48,169 nucleotides of DNA from Komarekiella delphini-convector SJRDD-AB1 (GTDB lineage Bacteria; Cyanobacteriota; Cyanobacteriia; Cyanobacteriales; Nostocaceae). The position numbers and the translations under genes are program-made. Below, piece after piece: positions 9,105 to 18,164 of the stretch. The notes beneath the pieces are model-generated. The model saw only the letters and a list, made by a program, of their open reading frames with translations, was not told the origin of the DNA and ran no database searches. Each line of letters begins with the position of its first letter. Within the stretch, counting starts at the first letter, position 1. The DNA is taken from assembly GCF_014831675.1 (NCBI RefSeq), contig NZ_VJXY01000051.1, forward strand, positions 1-48,169. Reading direction: 5' to 3'.

Positions 9105-10340
9105 ATGCCTAAATCCCTGCGGATTCTTTATGCCGTTGGCCCTGAAGATATTATTGAAGCTTACAATTATTGGAGCAAGGGTGAAGATGCGCCTTCACAA
9201 GTATCAGTTACTTTTTCAAGTCAGTTCTATGAAGTTTGTAAAACTTTAGATGCAAAAGGTTATGCGATCGCACAGTCTAATCAAAAAAGATGTATCCAAG
9301 ATGAACGATTCATCATTGAGCATCGTCCAGTACCATTACCTGATGCATCAGGCATATTATATCATTTAAGACAAATTTGGTGTGGCTTGCACTTGCTGGC
9401 TTCTGCAATTCGCTTTCGAGCTAATGTTGCAGTCGTAGATAGTGGTACAACATATTGGTTTGTTTTATCTTTATTTTCCTGGCTAGGAGTGAAAGTTATC
9501 CCATCATTGCATTGTTTACTATGGTGCAAGTATCTACCTCCACGTTTAGTTGATAAATTAAATTTACTACTTAGCCATAATTTGTTTGCTTATGATTGTA
9601 AAGCAGTACTTGTGGCGTCCCATGATATAGCTGCTCAGATTTCTCACCTGACTGGGGGAAAACATCAACCAATTTTAGAGTTCTTTTCGACCTATCACTG
9701 TGCAGACTTTGCAAATTTAGCTGTACCTGATATTAAGCAGTCATCTTTCCGCATTCTTTTTGCGGGACGGGTTGAGCGAAATAAAGGTGTATTTGATTTG
9801 TTGGAAATTGCTAAGCGTTTCGCAACCGAGGGTAGACAAGAGATCATTTTTGATATCTGTGGTGAGGGTTCAGCACTAGAAACTTTGCGCTTGGAGGCGA
9901 AGCAAGCTGGCGTTGATGGCTCTTTTATCTGTCATGGGTATTGTAGCAAACTGCAAATGCGAGGAATGTTTGAGCGATCGCATGTTGTCGTCGTACCAAC
10001 TAGGACAGAATTTATTGAAGGTTTTAATCGGGTCGTGTGCGAAAGTATTTTATCAGGTCGTCCCGTTGTTACCTCCGCTGTCTGTCCTGCTTTATTTTAT
10101 GTTCAGGATGCTGTCGTCGAAGTGCCTCCTAATGATGTCCAAGCTTATGGTAATGCTTTGCTAGAGTTATATAGCGATCGTCAACTTTATGAACATAAGA
10201 GACAAGCTTGTCTCATAGCGCAAGAACAATTTTATGACACTAGAAAGAGTTGGGGAGCTGCGCTGAAATCTATTCTGCTGGCAATTCAAGAACAAGAAAA
10301 AGTTAAAAAGTTAGCTATAACAAGTAAAATAGGCGGTTAA
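9105..10340 (+). CDS. Family 4 (GT-B) glycosyltransferase
   Basis: 411 residues. The N-terminal Rossmann half is divergent. The C-terminal half carries GT4 marks: ILFAGRVERNKGVFDLLEIAKRF, then FDICGEGSALETL, and the EX7E retaining motif EGFNRVVCE followed by SILSGRPVVTSAVCPA. It retains the donor-sugar configuration by family rule. It sits about 90 bp after the GT2 gene on the same strand and is likely co-transcribed. The sugar specificity is unknown. Confidence 0.88.
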   Translation: MPKSLRILYAVGPEDIIEAYNYWSKGEDAPSQVSVTFSSQFYEVCKTLDAKGYAIAQSNQKRCIQDERFIIEHRPVPLPDASGILYHLRQIWCGLHLLASAIRFRANVAVVDSGTTYWFVLSLFSWLGVKVIPSLHCLLWCKYLPPRLVDKLNLLLSHNLFAYDCKAVLVASHDIAAQISHLTGGKHQPILEFFSTYHCADFANLAVPDIKQSSFRILFAGRVERNKGVFDLLEIAKRFATEGRQEIIFDICGEGSALETLRLEAKQAGVDGSFICHGYCSKLQMRGMFERSHVVVVPTRTEFIEGFNRVVCESILSGRPVVTSAVCPALFYVQDAVVEVPPNDVQAYGNALLELYSDRQLYEHKRQACLIAQEQFYDTRKSWGAALKSILLAIQEQEKVKKLAITSKIGG

Positions 10341-10378
10341 AAACCACGTCTATACAAACAAAAATCCCTTCGTTCTAT

Positions 10379-10404
10379 AGCCCTTTGGGCATCCTACGGC
10401 AGGC
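10379..10404. repeat. 26-nt dispersed element, copy B
   Basis: Exact reverse complement of 1571-1596, followed by GGCGGAGCTATCGCC. It lies in the spacer between the GT4 gene and the O-antigen ligase gene. The GC-rich, partly self-complementary unit contrasts with the AT-rich spacer and looks inserted. Confidence 0.75.
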
Positions 10405-10498
10405 TTTGGCGGAGCTATCGCCATAAAGATATTACTGCTCAACCGTTCTAAAATTTATTAATTAATAATTATTTTGTCAGTACTATAAAATTAAATTT

Positions 10499-11776
10499 AT
10501 GAGGAAAATATATTTAGAACTGGCTGAGAAAAGCTTTGCAATTTTAGGATTAACCTTTTTTACAGGAGCCTTTGATATAGGCTTAACATTACCCACAGGG
10601 CCGTTATTTCCAGGCCTCATTAGAACAGCAGTTCGATATTTTGTTTGGGTAACTTCGCTTTCAATAATTTGCATCGATTGGAAAAACGCTTTACGTATAG
10701 CCAATAGAGAAAAGTTACTCTGGATATTGACAACAATTATCTTTTTATCATTTCTTTGGTCAGATATTTACTCAGAAACGTTGAGAAATAACCGCGAGGT
10801 TTTACAAATGACCTCATTTGGCTTATATTTTGCTACACGATTTAGTTTAAAAGAGCAAGTAAAACTAGTAGCATTGACCTTTAGTATCGGAGCTTTATTA
10901 AGTCTTTTTTCTGCTTTAGTAATACCTACTATCGCCATACATGCAAAAGATCATAATGGAGCTTGGCGAGGAATATACGATTATAAAAATACCTTGGGTG
11001 CGATGATGATTATCAACTCATTAGCGCTTTTTCTCTTGCCTATTGACAACCCAAGACATCGTATTTATCAGAAAATTGGTATTGCTATATCATTATTAAT
11101 GATTCTACTTTGTACCTCTAGAACATCTCTAGTTGTCTGTTTAATTCTGGCATTAATTCTATCTTTCTATAGAAACTTTCGTTGGCGGGGAAAGATAACT
11201 GTACTTTTTTTAGATATAGGCATTCTAATTATGGGATGTGTGGGTACATTAGTTATTAGTAATTGGGCAACTCTCATAACTAGCTTGGGAAGAGACCCGA
11301 CTTTAACAGGACGGACATTGATTTGGAATTTTATTTTTATGAAACTTGAGGATAGGCCTTGGTTAGGTTATGGACGTAGTGCATTTTGGTCACATGAAAG
11401 TAAGTACGCGGCAGAAGCAGGTGAAACACTTGGTTATGGTCTAATTTTGCCTCATGCTCATAATGGTTTTATAGATATAATACTTGATATTGGTTACATA
11501 GGTTTATTCATTTTTATAATCATTTATTTTACAGCTTTTATCAGGTCAGTAAAACGAGCTTATGCTACAAATAATCCAGAGGATTTGTGGCCTCTGGGAT
11601 TTCTGATTTTTTTAGCGATGAATAATATGACAGAGAGTTATTTGCTGCGTTTAAGTAATATATATTGGACATTATTTATTGCAGTTGTTCTTTCTGTGCA
11701 GCAAACAAGGTCAACTAGTAATTTGATAAGTAAATGGAATTCACAAAAAAAGAAACAAGTCCGAAAAAGCTCATGA
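10499..11776 (+). CDS. O-antigen ligase/polymerase family membrane protein
   Basis: 425 residues with about ten hydrophobic helices, including the segments around TFFTGAFDIGLTL, LLWILTTIIFLSFLW, LVVCLILALILSF, ITVLFLDIGILIMG and IGLFIFIIIYFTAF. The Wzy_C/WaaL region is recognisable: a periplasmic loop with SLGRDPTLTGRT, WLGYG, then PHAHNGFIDIILDIG, which holds the conserved His-Asn of the family. Such proteins polymerise repeat units (Wzy) or ligate chains to an acceptor. With a Wzx-type flippase and Wzz-kinase nearby, the polymerase role is favoured here, by context. Confidence 0.88.
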   Translation: MRKIYLELAEKSFAILGLTFFTGAFDIGLTLPTGPLFPGLIRTAVRYFVWVTSLSIICIDWKNALRIANREKLLWILTTIIFLSFLWSDIYSETLRNNREVLQMTSFGLYFATRFSLKEQVKLVALTFSIGALLSLFSALVIPTIAIHAKDHNGAWRGIYDYKNTLGAMMIINSLALFLLPIDNPRHRIYQKIGIAISLLMILLCTSRTSLVVCLILALILSFYRNFRWRGKITVLFLDIGILIMGCVGTLVISNWATLITSLGRDPTLTGRTLIWNFIFMKLEDRPWLGYGRSAFWSHESKYAAEAGETLGYGLILPHAHNGFIDIILDIGYIGLFIFIIIYFTAFIRSVKRAYATNNPEDLWPLGFLIFLAMNNMTESYLLRLSNIYWTLFIAVVLSVQQTRSTSNLISKWNSQKKKQVRKSS

Positions 11777-11881
11777 AATAACCTTAGTTAATTATAGATT
11801 GAATGAGGCGATCGCCATTAATAAATAATAGCCAAAATCTAGGTGACATTATATTTTACTGTACCAAAATTGAGAACAACA

Positions 11882-12877
11882 ATGATGACTAAAAATTTTC
11901 CAACTACTTTTGTGTGTTGTGTTGAGTCCGGCTCACTGGAGACGCAAACAACGCGTATGATAGAAAGCCTGCGTCGGTGGGGAGGAAAGTTTGCTGATGC
12001 ACCTATATATGCCGTAACCCCTCGCTTTGGGCCTCCTCTTGCGAAGCAGACACATCAAATTTTTGATAAATTCCAAGTGAAGTATCTCTATTTTCAAAAA
12101 AATGACAAATATGCTTGGAACAAATTTTTGAATAAACCTTTCGCTCTAGTTGCTGTAGAAGAACTTGCTCAAACTGAATGTATAGGCTGGCTAGATAGCG
12201 ATTTACTGATTGTAGATGAACCAGACCAACTCACTCTCAACCAAGAGGAAAGTTTTCTGGCTTGTGCTTCCGATAAAAATATTGGCACTACAGGTTTACA
12301 AGACCCCTGTGAAGCTTATTGGCAAGAGATTTGCAAATGTGTAGGTATTGATATTGAAACTCTCCCCTGGATTAAAACAGAGCAGGAAGGAATACTAATC
12401 CGTTTATATTGGAACAGTGGGATTTTTGTTTATCGGCGTTCAACAAATTTTGCCCAGCATTATTTGCAAGCATGTCTGCAATTATTTGATGCTTGTCTAG
12501 CTTCTCACGAAAGCGGGTTTTTTTTCAACGACCAAGTTGCTCTCGGTTTAACTATGGTCAAGATGAGGATTCCTTGGCGGGGATTGCCTTACTCTCACAA
12601 TTATGCAATGGGTAGTAAGACACACAAGGATTGGTACAGTGAAGAAAAACTCAAAGCAGCTAAAATAGTTCACTACCATGATGCTATGTGGCCTGCATTC
12701 TGGGAAACATTTGTAGAATGTCTCTCTCAAACTCATCCACCTGTGGCTGATTGGCTGACTTCTATTGGTTCTATGAAAAATGAAGCTCCCCCTGTGTTTC
12801 GTGCTGTCAAAAAAGTTATCGATTTCACAAGGTCACGGCAAGAGTTGGCTTATACGAGAGCCTGTAAAGTAATTTAG
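11882..12877 (+). CDS. Glycosyltransferase-like protein, locus member
   Basis: About 331 residues from the ATG at 11882 (a second ATG follows at once; a GTG at 11843 would add 13 residues). A GT-A-like start (TTFVCCVESGSLETQTTRMIESLRRWG) is followed by CIGWLDSDLLIVDEP, whose DSD matches a DxD metal/nucleotide-sugar site. Further on, WNSGIFVYRR and FFFNDQVALGL resemble the acceptor region of GT8-like enzymes, and IVHYHDAMWP fits the late HxxG-like region. No membrane helix is seen. It ends 10 bp before a palindrome shared with the converging methyltransferase gene. The exact family is uncertain. Confidence 0.65.
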   Translation: MMTKNFPTTFVCCVESGSLETQTTRMIESLRRWGGKFADAPIYAVTPRFGPPLAKQTHQIFDKFQVKYLYFQKNDKYAWNKFLNKPFALVAVEELAQTECIGWLDSDLLIVDEPDQLTLNQEESFLACASDKNIGTTGLQDPCEAYWQEICKCVGIDIETLPWIKTEQEGILIRLYWNSGIFVYRRSTNFAQHYLQACLQLFDACLASHESGFFFNDQVALGLTMVKMRIPWRGLPYSHNYAMGSKTHKDWYSEEKLKAAKIVHYHDAMWPAFWETFVECLSQTHPPVADWLTSIGSMKNEAPPVFRAVKKVIDFTRSRQELAYTRACKVI

Positions 12878-12886
12878 TCGTAAATA

Positions 12887-12915
12887 GTAGAGACGTAGCA
12901 ATGCTACATCTCTAC
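12887..12915. terminator. Palindrome between convergent genes, probable bidirectional terminator
   Basis: A 29-nt near-perfect palindrome (GTAGAGACGTAGCA a TGCTACATCTCTAC) is flanked by AATA/TATT that extends the stem. It lies in a 55-bp gap between convergent stop codons at 12877 and 12933. It belongs to the same GTAGAGACGT...CTCTAC family as the element inside the alpha-2-macroglobulin gene (34177-34219). Confidence 0.6.
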
Positions 12916-12932
12916 TATTGTTATAGTACAAG

Positions 12933-13640
12933 TCACAAATCACTTAGCTTCCAAAGACCTAAGCATTTATCTATATCGGCAAAACCTGCATCACGTCTCT
13001 CATAAATGAGCTTTAATGGTGTAGGAAAATTAAAGGGTTCAAGGCACATATTAAGACCACGATAACCACCTGTTAGTATAGGGAAGTTTTCTACAGTATC
13101 AGGATGAGTAGTAGTAAGTAAATACTTCGCTTTACTTGTTTTAAAGTTTTCTATTGCTGCGAAGATATCCTCGAATGATAGGTGAAAAAAACAGTCTCTA
13201 CAAAGAATCAATTCAGCATTAGGAAGCTCATCCTTTGTAATATCACATTCAAAGAAAACTCGTTGAGAACTTGCAAATTTATTTTGATTGTTTTCGATTA
13301 GTTCTTTAACAATGTCTCCACCAATATAATTACATCCCAAATCAATGGATTTCATCCAGTTGAAATCCCCACAAGGTACATCCAGAAGGACATTAACGTT
13401 AAGCTCTCGTATTAGTTCAGGTAAAATTTTGCGAATTTGTCTAGTCTCAAACTCTGATGAACCAGGCCCGGATTTTGATTCTCTATTACCCCAATGATCC
13501 TTTTCATAGAATGAAGTGAATATTTCTTTTGAAGACTTACCAACTAGCTCTTTATGGGTTTGTTTTTGTTTCCAGAGCCTAAAATTGTTAACTAAAGACT
13601 GACCTAACAGTTGCTTTACTGATCGCTTTAGAGTCTGCAT
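12933..13640 (-). CDS. Class I SAM-dependent methyltransferase
   Basis: 235 residues. Motif I is NVLLDVPCGDFNWM (about residue 83-96), with the acidic motif II region at YIGGDIVKELI and a motif IV-like AELILCRDCFFHLS. The N-terminal 40 residues are basic (KRSVKQLLGQS, LWKQKQTHKE) and may dock on nucleic acid, a carrier or the membrane. It lies at the end of the leftward block after the flippase gene, so methylation of a sugar in the repeat unit is the natural guess. The substrate is not visible in the sequence. Confidence 0.8.
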   Translation of the reverse strand: MQTLKRSVKQLLGQSLVNNFRLWKQKQTHKELVGKSSKEIFTSFYEKDHWGNRESKSGPGSSEFETRQIRKILPELIRELNVNVLLDVPCGDFNWMKSIDLGCNYIGGDIVKELIENNQNKFASSQRVFFECDITKDELPNAELILCRDCFFHLSFEDIFAAIENFKTSKAKYLLTTTHPDTVENFPILTGGYRGLNMCLEPFNFPTPLKLIYERRDAGFADIDKCLGLWKLSDL

Positions 13641-13805
13641 ATATTTTGTTGTAACTATTAAGCTTTTTGGATGTTTTTACGATTTGATAATCAATCACAT
13701 AATAACATTTATCATTACAATAATCAACCAATCAGTGAATATTTAAAACTGATAAATCTTTGGATGCGATCGCTATCAAGAAAATCATCAATTAGAAGTA
13801 TTTAA

Positions 13806-15146
13806 CTAAAAGAGTGCTTGAATTGGTAGTCCAAAACCTAGATAATTTCTAATGCTAAGAAGTATAGTTAACATGACAATAAAAAAGACAGTACTTTGAA
13901 TATCCTGAGTTAGACAAAAGAGTTGTTCTCGCCAAAGCGCATAAAGATTGACTAGATACAAAGGCAAATCGCTGACTGCAATTACAACAATTGCTCCAAC
14001 AGTACCAAAATAGAAAAATGCTATGGGTAATCCCAAGCCAATCATTACGAACCCAGCTAGATTACTTTGGGCTGAATACAAAGGCTTGCCAATCGCTAAT
14101 AAAGCCGGACTTATTGTGTAATATAATACTGAAAACCAAACGCCGCAGCATAGAATCGGCATCATCCACGTTGCTTCGACATACCTTTGGTCATAAAGTA
14201 CTCCAATTACTAAATCACCAACAGCCACTAAAGCAGCTAGCAACATCGCAAACCCAAGCAATATCATCTGACGTTGGCGGAGGATTTTGCTTAGTAAACT
14301 TGCTCGTGGTAGGTCAATTTGCTGGGAAATCGTCGGAAAAATAACTTTATAGCTGAGATTTTTTACAATTTCTCTAGGTATCGCTGCCAAACTATAAGCT
14401 ATGGTGTATACACCTAAAAGTCGAAAGGCTAGCAGCTTAGCAAGAATTAAGCGATCGGCTTGCTCATTCAAAAATGTCACACCTGTGGCGACAAACATCC
14501 ATCTCCCAAAGGATACTATCTCTTTAACAGCATCTCGATCCCAAGCAAATCGATTGGAATATCCTGGTATTAACCAATGGCTACCCACCATTCTGTATAT
14601 TGATCCTGCTACTACTCCAATAGCTAGAGCCAACATACTTGGACTTAACCAAGCACAAAAAATTAAAGTAGCCAGACTCAATACCTGTATGCACAGATCA
14701 AATTTGGTTAACTTACCCAAGTCTAGGCGTCGGTAGAGAGTATGTATAGCATTAGAACCGAATCCATCAAAAACTGATGACAGTCCAACAAAGGGAATCA
14801 GCCAAAGCAGACGTTGGTCATTGTATAAGTTTGCAATGGGCAAGGTAATCAATAGAAAGATCAACCAGAGTACCCAGCCACGTATTACTTGCAGTGTCCA
14901 AGCGGTATTCAGAAAAGTTGGTTCATCACCCCGTTTATTATGAATGATGCTTTGAGGAATACCGATGTCTGAGAATAGATCAATACCTGCTCTCAAGGTA
15001 TTAACCACAGCCATCAGACCAAAATACTCTGGTACTAGCAGGCGAGTCAGAATCAGATTACTCCCAAATCTTAAGATTTGAGCAGTTCCATAACCCGCAA
15101 TTGTCCAGATTGCACCACGGACAGCAAGCTTTTTTACAGATGTCAT
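13806..15146 (-). CDS. Wzx-type oligosaccharide flippase (polysaccharide biosynthesis protein)
   Basis: 446 residues, nearly all in hydrophobic helices; about 12 membrane segments can be traced. The start KKLAVRGAIWTIAGYGTAQILRFGSNLILTRLLVPEYFGLMAV, seen here in parts, is the classic opening of the MATE/MOP exporter branch (RfbX/Wzx). Such proteins move lipid-linked repeat units across the inner membrane for polymerisation outside. The next gene upstream (GT4, 15166-16365) ends just before its start, so the two are likely co-transcribed. Confidence 0.88.
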   Translation of the reverse strand: MTSVKKLAVRGAIWTIAGYGTAQILRFGSNLILTRLLVPEYFGLMAVVNTLRAGIDLFSDIGIPQSIIHNKRGDEPTFLNTAWTLQVIRGWVLWLIFLLITLPIANLYNDQRLLWLIPFVGLSSVFDGFGSNAIHTLYRRLDLGKLTKFDLCIQVLSLATLIFCAWLSPSMLALAIGVVAGSIYRMVGSHWLIPGYSNRFAWDRDAVKEIVSFGRWMFVATGVTFLNEQADRLILAKLLAFRLLGVYTIAYSLAAIPREIVKNLSYKVIFPTISQQIDLPRASLLSKILRQRQMILLGFAMLLAALVAVGDLVIGVLYDQRYVEATWMMPILCCGVWFSVLYYTISPALLAIGKPLYSAQSNLAGFVMIGLGLPIAFFYFGTVGAIVVIAVSDLPLYLVNLYALWREQLFCLTQDIQSTVFFIVMLTILLSIRNYLGFGLPIQALF

Positions 15147-15165
15147 AATTTATGAAAAATTTAAC

Positions 15166-16365
15166 TTAGCTATGTTGAAATAGGTTTGCTAATTGGCTTG
15201 CTTCTTGTGCAATATTGTGTTGTTTTTTAACAGCAGCGAATCCTGCTTTACCCATTTGCTCAAGTTTCTCTGTTGGGAGTTGCAGTACTTCACGTATTGC
15301 TGCTGCTAAAGATTCAATGGAACCGGATGGTACAAGCCAGCCGTTGACTCCCGGTTTTACCAATTCTGGAATTCCGGCAATATATGTACTAACTACTGGA
15401 CGCTCTAATGCTAATGCTTCCATGATCACTACAGGTAGCCCCTCTGCAAAGCTAGCTAGAATTAAAGCGCGAGAATTCATAATATGTTTTTGAACCTCAG
15501 CACCACTAGCCCAACCAGTAATCTTTACTTGCTGTTCCAAACCGTAGTCTTTAATTAAGGTTTCTATTGTCTGTCTTAAAGGCCCGTCACCTACTAGAGT
15601 CAAGTTACACTGCAAGTTTTCTGAGCTTAGTTGCTTAACTGCTCTTAGTAATAGTAATTGACCTTTTTCTTCACAAAGGCGACCAACACAGACTAAGTTT
15701 GGTTCGGATGTGATTGCTGTTGTTGGTTGATTGAAAAAGTTATCGTCTAGACCACAACGAATTACATGAATCTTGTCCCACTGTTGGTAGCTACACCAGC
15801 GATAAAGCTGACCTCTGCTGAAGTCGCTAACAGTAACAACAAATGCAGCTCGATTGATTTTTTCCGCCAGAGCTAAACTTTCAGGTCGATCAAATTCGTA
15901 TGGGCCATGAACTGTAAAACTATAGGGAGGGCCACCTATTGCTCGACACAACATCGCCACAGTAGCAGGATTGGTTCCAAAGTGAGCATGTAGGTGAGTT
16001 ACACCTGATTGACGAAACCAATTCAGCAGAATGCAAGCTTCAGCTAAGTAAATGATATGGTAAAGAACGCCTTGCTCTGAAGATCTACCAAGTTTGATAG
16101 CTAACAGTAAACCTTTTAGCCAAGGAATTAATCTGGTGATAGCAACGCTTAATAGGTTAAATAGTAAACCTAATAAGCCTACACCCAAAACTATTTGAGT
16201 TTTCTGAAATTCCAGTTTGTCTTCTGGGTCAATCAGTTCAGATTCGCATGAGCGAATTGAAAAGCGTGCTACTGAAAGACCGCAAGCCTCAATTGCTGCA
16301 ATTTCGCGCCGGATAAAGCTGTGGCTGACTTTAGGATACTGATTAACTAGATATGCAATTTTCAT
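15166..16365 (-). CDS. Family 4 glycosyltransferase
   Basis: 399 residues. The N-terminus KIAYLVNQYPKVSHSFIRREI is typical of GT4 enzymes of the colanic/exopolysaccharide type. THLHAHFGTNPATVA and PYSFTVHG mark the acceptor domain. The donor domain shows LVCVGRLCEEKGQLLLLRAV, LVGDGPLR and the EX7E motif EGLPVVIME with ALERPVVST. One short hydrophobic stretch (LLGLLFNLLSVAITRLI) near residue 65-85 may help membrane binding. It lies 19 bp upstream of the flippase start, suggesting one transcript. Confidence 0.92.
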   Translation of the reverse strand: MKIAYLVNQYPKVSHSFIRREIAAIEACGLSVARFSIRSCESELIDPEDKLEFQKTQIVLGVGLLGLLFNLLSVAITRLIPWLKGLLLAIKLGRSSEQGVLYHIIYLAEACILLNWFRQSGVTHLHAHFGTNPATVAMLCRAIGGPPYSFTVHGPYEFDRPESLALAEKINRAAFVVTVSDFSRGQLYRWCSYQQWDKIHVIRCGLDDNFFNQPTTAITSEPNLVCVGRLCEEKGQLLLLRAVKQLSSENLQCNLTLVGDGPLRQTIETLIKDYGLEQQVKITGWASGAEVQKHIMNSRALILASFAEGLPVVIMEALALERPVVSTYIAGIPELVKPGVNGWLVPSGSIESLAAAIREVLQLPTEKLEQMGKAGFAAVKKQHNIAQEASQLANLFQHS

Positions 16366-16839
16366 ATTGACTTTAAATGTGCTGCCAGATTATCAAAAAA
16401 TTAGGAAGACGCTTTGCATAGTTCATCTAATACCGTGACTCATTTCACCATCGACAATCCGCGATCGCAGCGAAATAAATCATCAATAAAAGTGACGCAC
16501 GGTTTTAATAAAGTATTTCGTCCCCTCAAGTAATTTAAATTTTTATGCTTGACTGAATAATTAATATCATTTCTCTATGAAGATGCAACTTATCTATCTC
16601 CGTCTATCGCCGTCCCCTCTTGGCAAGAGGCAAGTGTTGTACGGCGCAACCTCATACAGAATTGGTATAAGCAAGTATTTTCACTATAAGTGTGGCAAAA
16701 CTAACATAGTATTTTTTCAGATTAAAACCAATATGTTTGTATGAAGTTAATCTTTAGATATATTGGTAATTTCTTGAATTTATGGTGAACATAGCATGAG
16801 GAGTATAGCAAAGTGCTGAATAGAGAGGCGGTAGGCAAG
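16366..16839. other. Spacer within the leftward block, no gene seen
   Basis: About 470 bases between two same-strand glycosyltransferase genes. It holds one HIP1 octamer near 16462 and a short GC-rich patch near 16600-16660 (CCCCTCTTGGCAAGAGG, a small hairpin). The length suggests the flippase/GT4 genes have their own promoter, but I cannot assign one. Confidence 0.4.
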
Positions 16840-17844
16840 TTATGAGGCTGCTTTCTTGTATTCAATTAAGGTACGCTGCTGTTTAAGCAAGCGGGAGAGT
16901 TGAAACTGTACCTGACCCTGCACCTGTGGGAATTTACTTAATAGGCAAAATAGTGAGTAGAGAATTGCATCTTCTGATTTCAAACCTTGGTTAAATGTAC
17001 TTTTATATACTTTATATGCCAAGATTGCATAGAGCATTAATAGTAATAGTATGCTTAAACCTGAAGTTAACCATGCAGCTGCAACAGCCAGTAGCGGCAA
17101 AAGCAAACCCCAAAACCAAATACTTCGGCTTTCTTTGACCCAATGACGTTCTGGGGGACGACCGTGCAGCCAAGACCCCTCAGCATAAGCATGACCTGCT
17201 CGCTGCGATCGCTTCCACCACTGACCAAAGTGAGTGATTTGAGCATCGTGCAATGTCATATCTGCATTTATACGTAAAATTTTACCTCCTGCTTGACGCA
17301 ATCGCACACATAGCTCTGGTTCTTCACCGGCAATCAGGGTAGGATTATAACCTCCCACCTGTTTGAGCGCCAAGACACGCATCATCGCATCACCGCCACA
17401 AGCTTTAGCTTCACCAATGGGGGTATCCCACTCAATATCGCACAGGCGATTATAAATCGAGTTGCTAGGGAATTCTTCGCGTCGCCGACCACACACCACG
17501 ACTACATCAGGTCGGGAAATTAATTCTTGCATTGCAAGTTCTAACCATCCCTGTACTACTTGGCAGTCTCCATCTAAAAACTGGACAAATTCGATATCTG
17601 GTTCTACTTGCAATAGATATTCAAATCCAGTGTTTCTGGCGCGAGCCGCAGTAAAGGGAATGGATAAATCAAGATCTACTACATGCACTCCTAAAGAACG
17701 AGCTAACGCTACACTACCATCTGTAGAACCAGAATCCACGTATACTACTGCGATCGCGATCGCTTCACTCATAACTGATAACAGACACGCTTTGAGACGA
17801 TTTCCTTCATTTCTGCCAATCAGAACAACTCCAATTTTATGCAT
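16840..17844 (-). CDS. Family 2 glycosyltransferase with C-terminal membrane helices
   Basis: 334 residues. The GT-A domain reads IGVVLIGRNEGNRL, AVVYVDSGSTDGSV (nucleotide site) and FVQFLDGDCQV (DxD). GEEPELCVRLRQAGGKI carries the acidic motif and ITHFGQWWKRSQRAGHAYAEG the QxxRW-like region. The C-terminal third has two hydrophobic helices (SIWFWGLLLPLLAVAAAWL and LSILLLLMLYAILAYKVY), so the enzyme is probably anchored in the inner membrane. It faces away from the exostosin-like gene across a 320-bp region. Confidence 0.9.
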   Translation of the reverse strand: MHKIGVVLIGRNEGNRLKACLLSVMSEAIAIAVVYVDSGSTDGSVALARSLGVHVVDLDLSIPFTAARARNTGFEYLLQVEPDIEFVQFLDGDCQVVQGWLELAMQELISRPDVVVVCGRRREEFPSNSIYNRLCDIEWDTPIGEAKACGGDAMMRVLALKQVGGYNPTLIAGEEPELCVRLRQAGGKILRINADMTLHDAQITHFGQWWKRSQRAGHAYAEGSWLHGRPPERHWVKESRSIWFWGLLLPLLAVAAAWLTSGLSILLLLMLYAILAYKVYKSTFNQGLKSEDAILYSLFCLLSKFPQVQGQVQFQLSRLLKQQRTLIEYKKAAS

Positions 17845-18164
17845 TTTTAACCTTCTATTACGTAGATTATCAGTGGTTTATTGCTATAGTGATACTTTGA
17901 AATTTAATCATACTGGACAGCTTAATTTGTTACTTTCAATATTTTTAATTCACAATGTGCAGCTTTTTATACTTACATTTATTATTCACTTCACATTTAA
18001 GCTAGTTGATGCACTATGGTGAAATCTAATTTAGACCTAACCATAAATTGTATGATTTGTCAATTTTTACAGATTGATTTATTTAAAGATTTTCCTCCCA
18101 GAAAATTTTGTTTAACTTTGCTTCATTAAGTACAATATTATGAATTAAATAAGAATACACTATT
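17845..18164. promoter_or_regulatory. Divergent promoter region (GT2 / exostosin-like)
   Basis: About 320 AT-rich bases between divergent starts. Promoters for both genes should lie here; I see no strong operator palindrome and no small gene. Confidence 0.35.
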
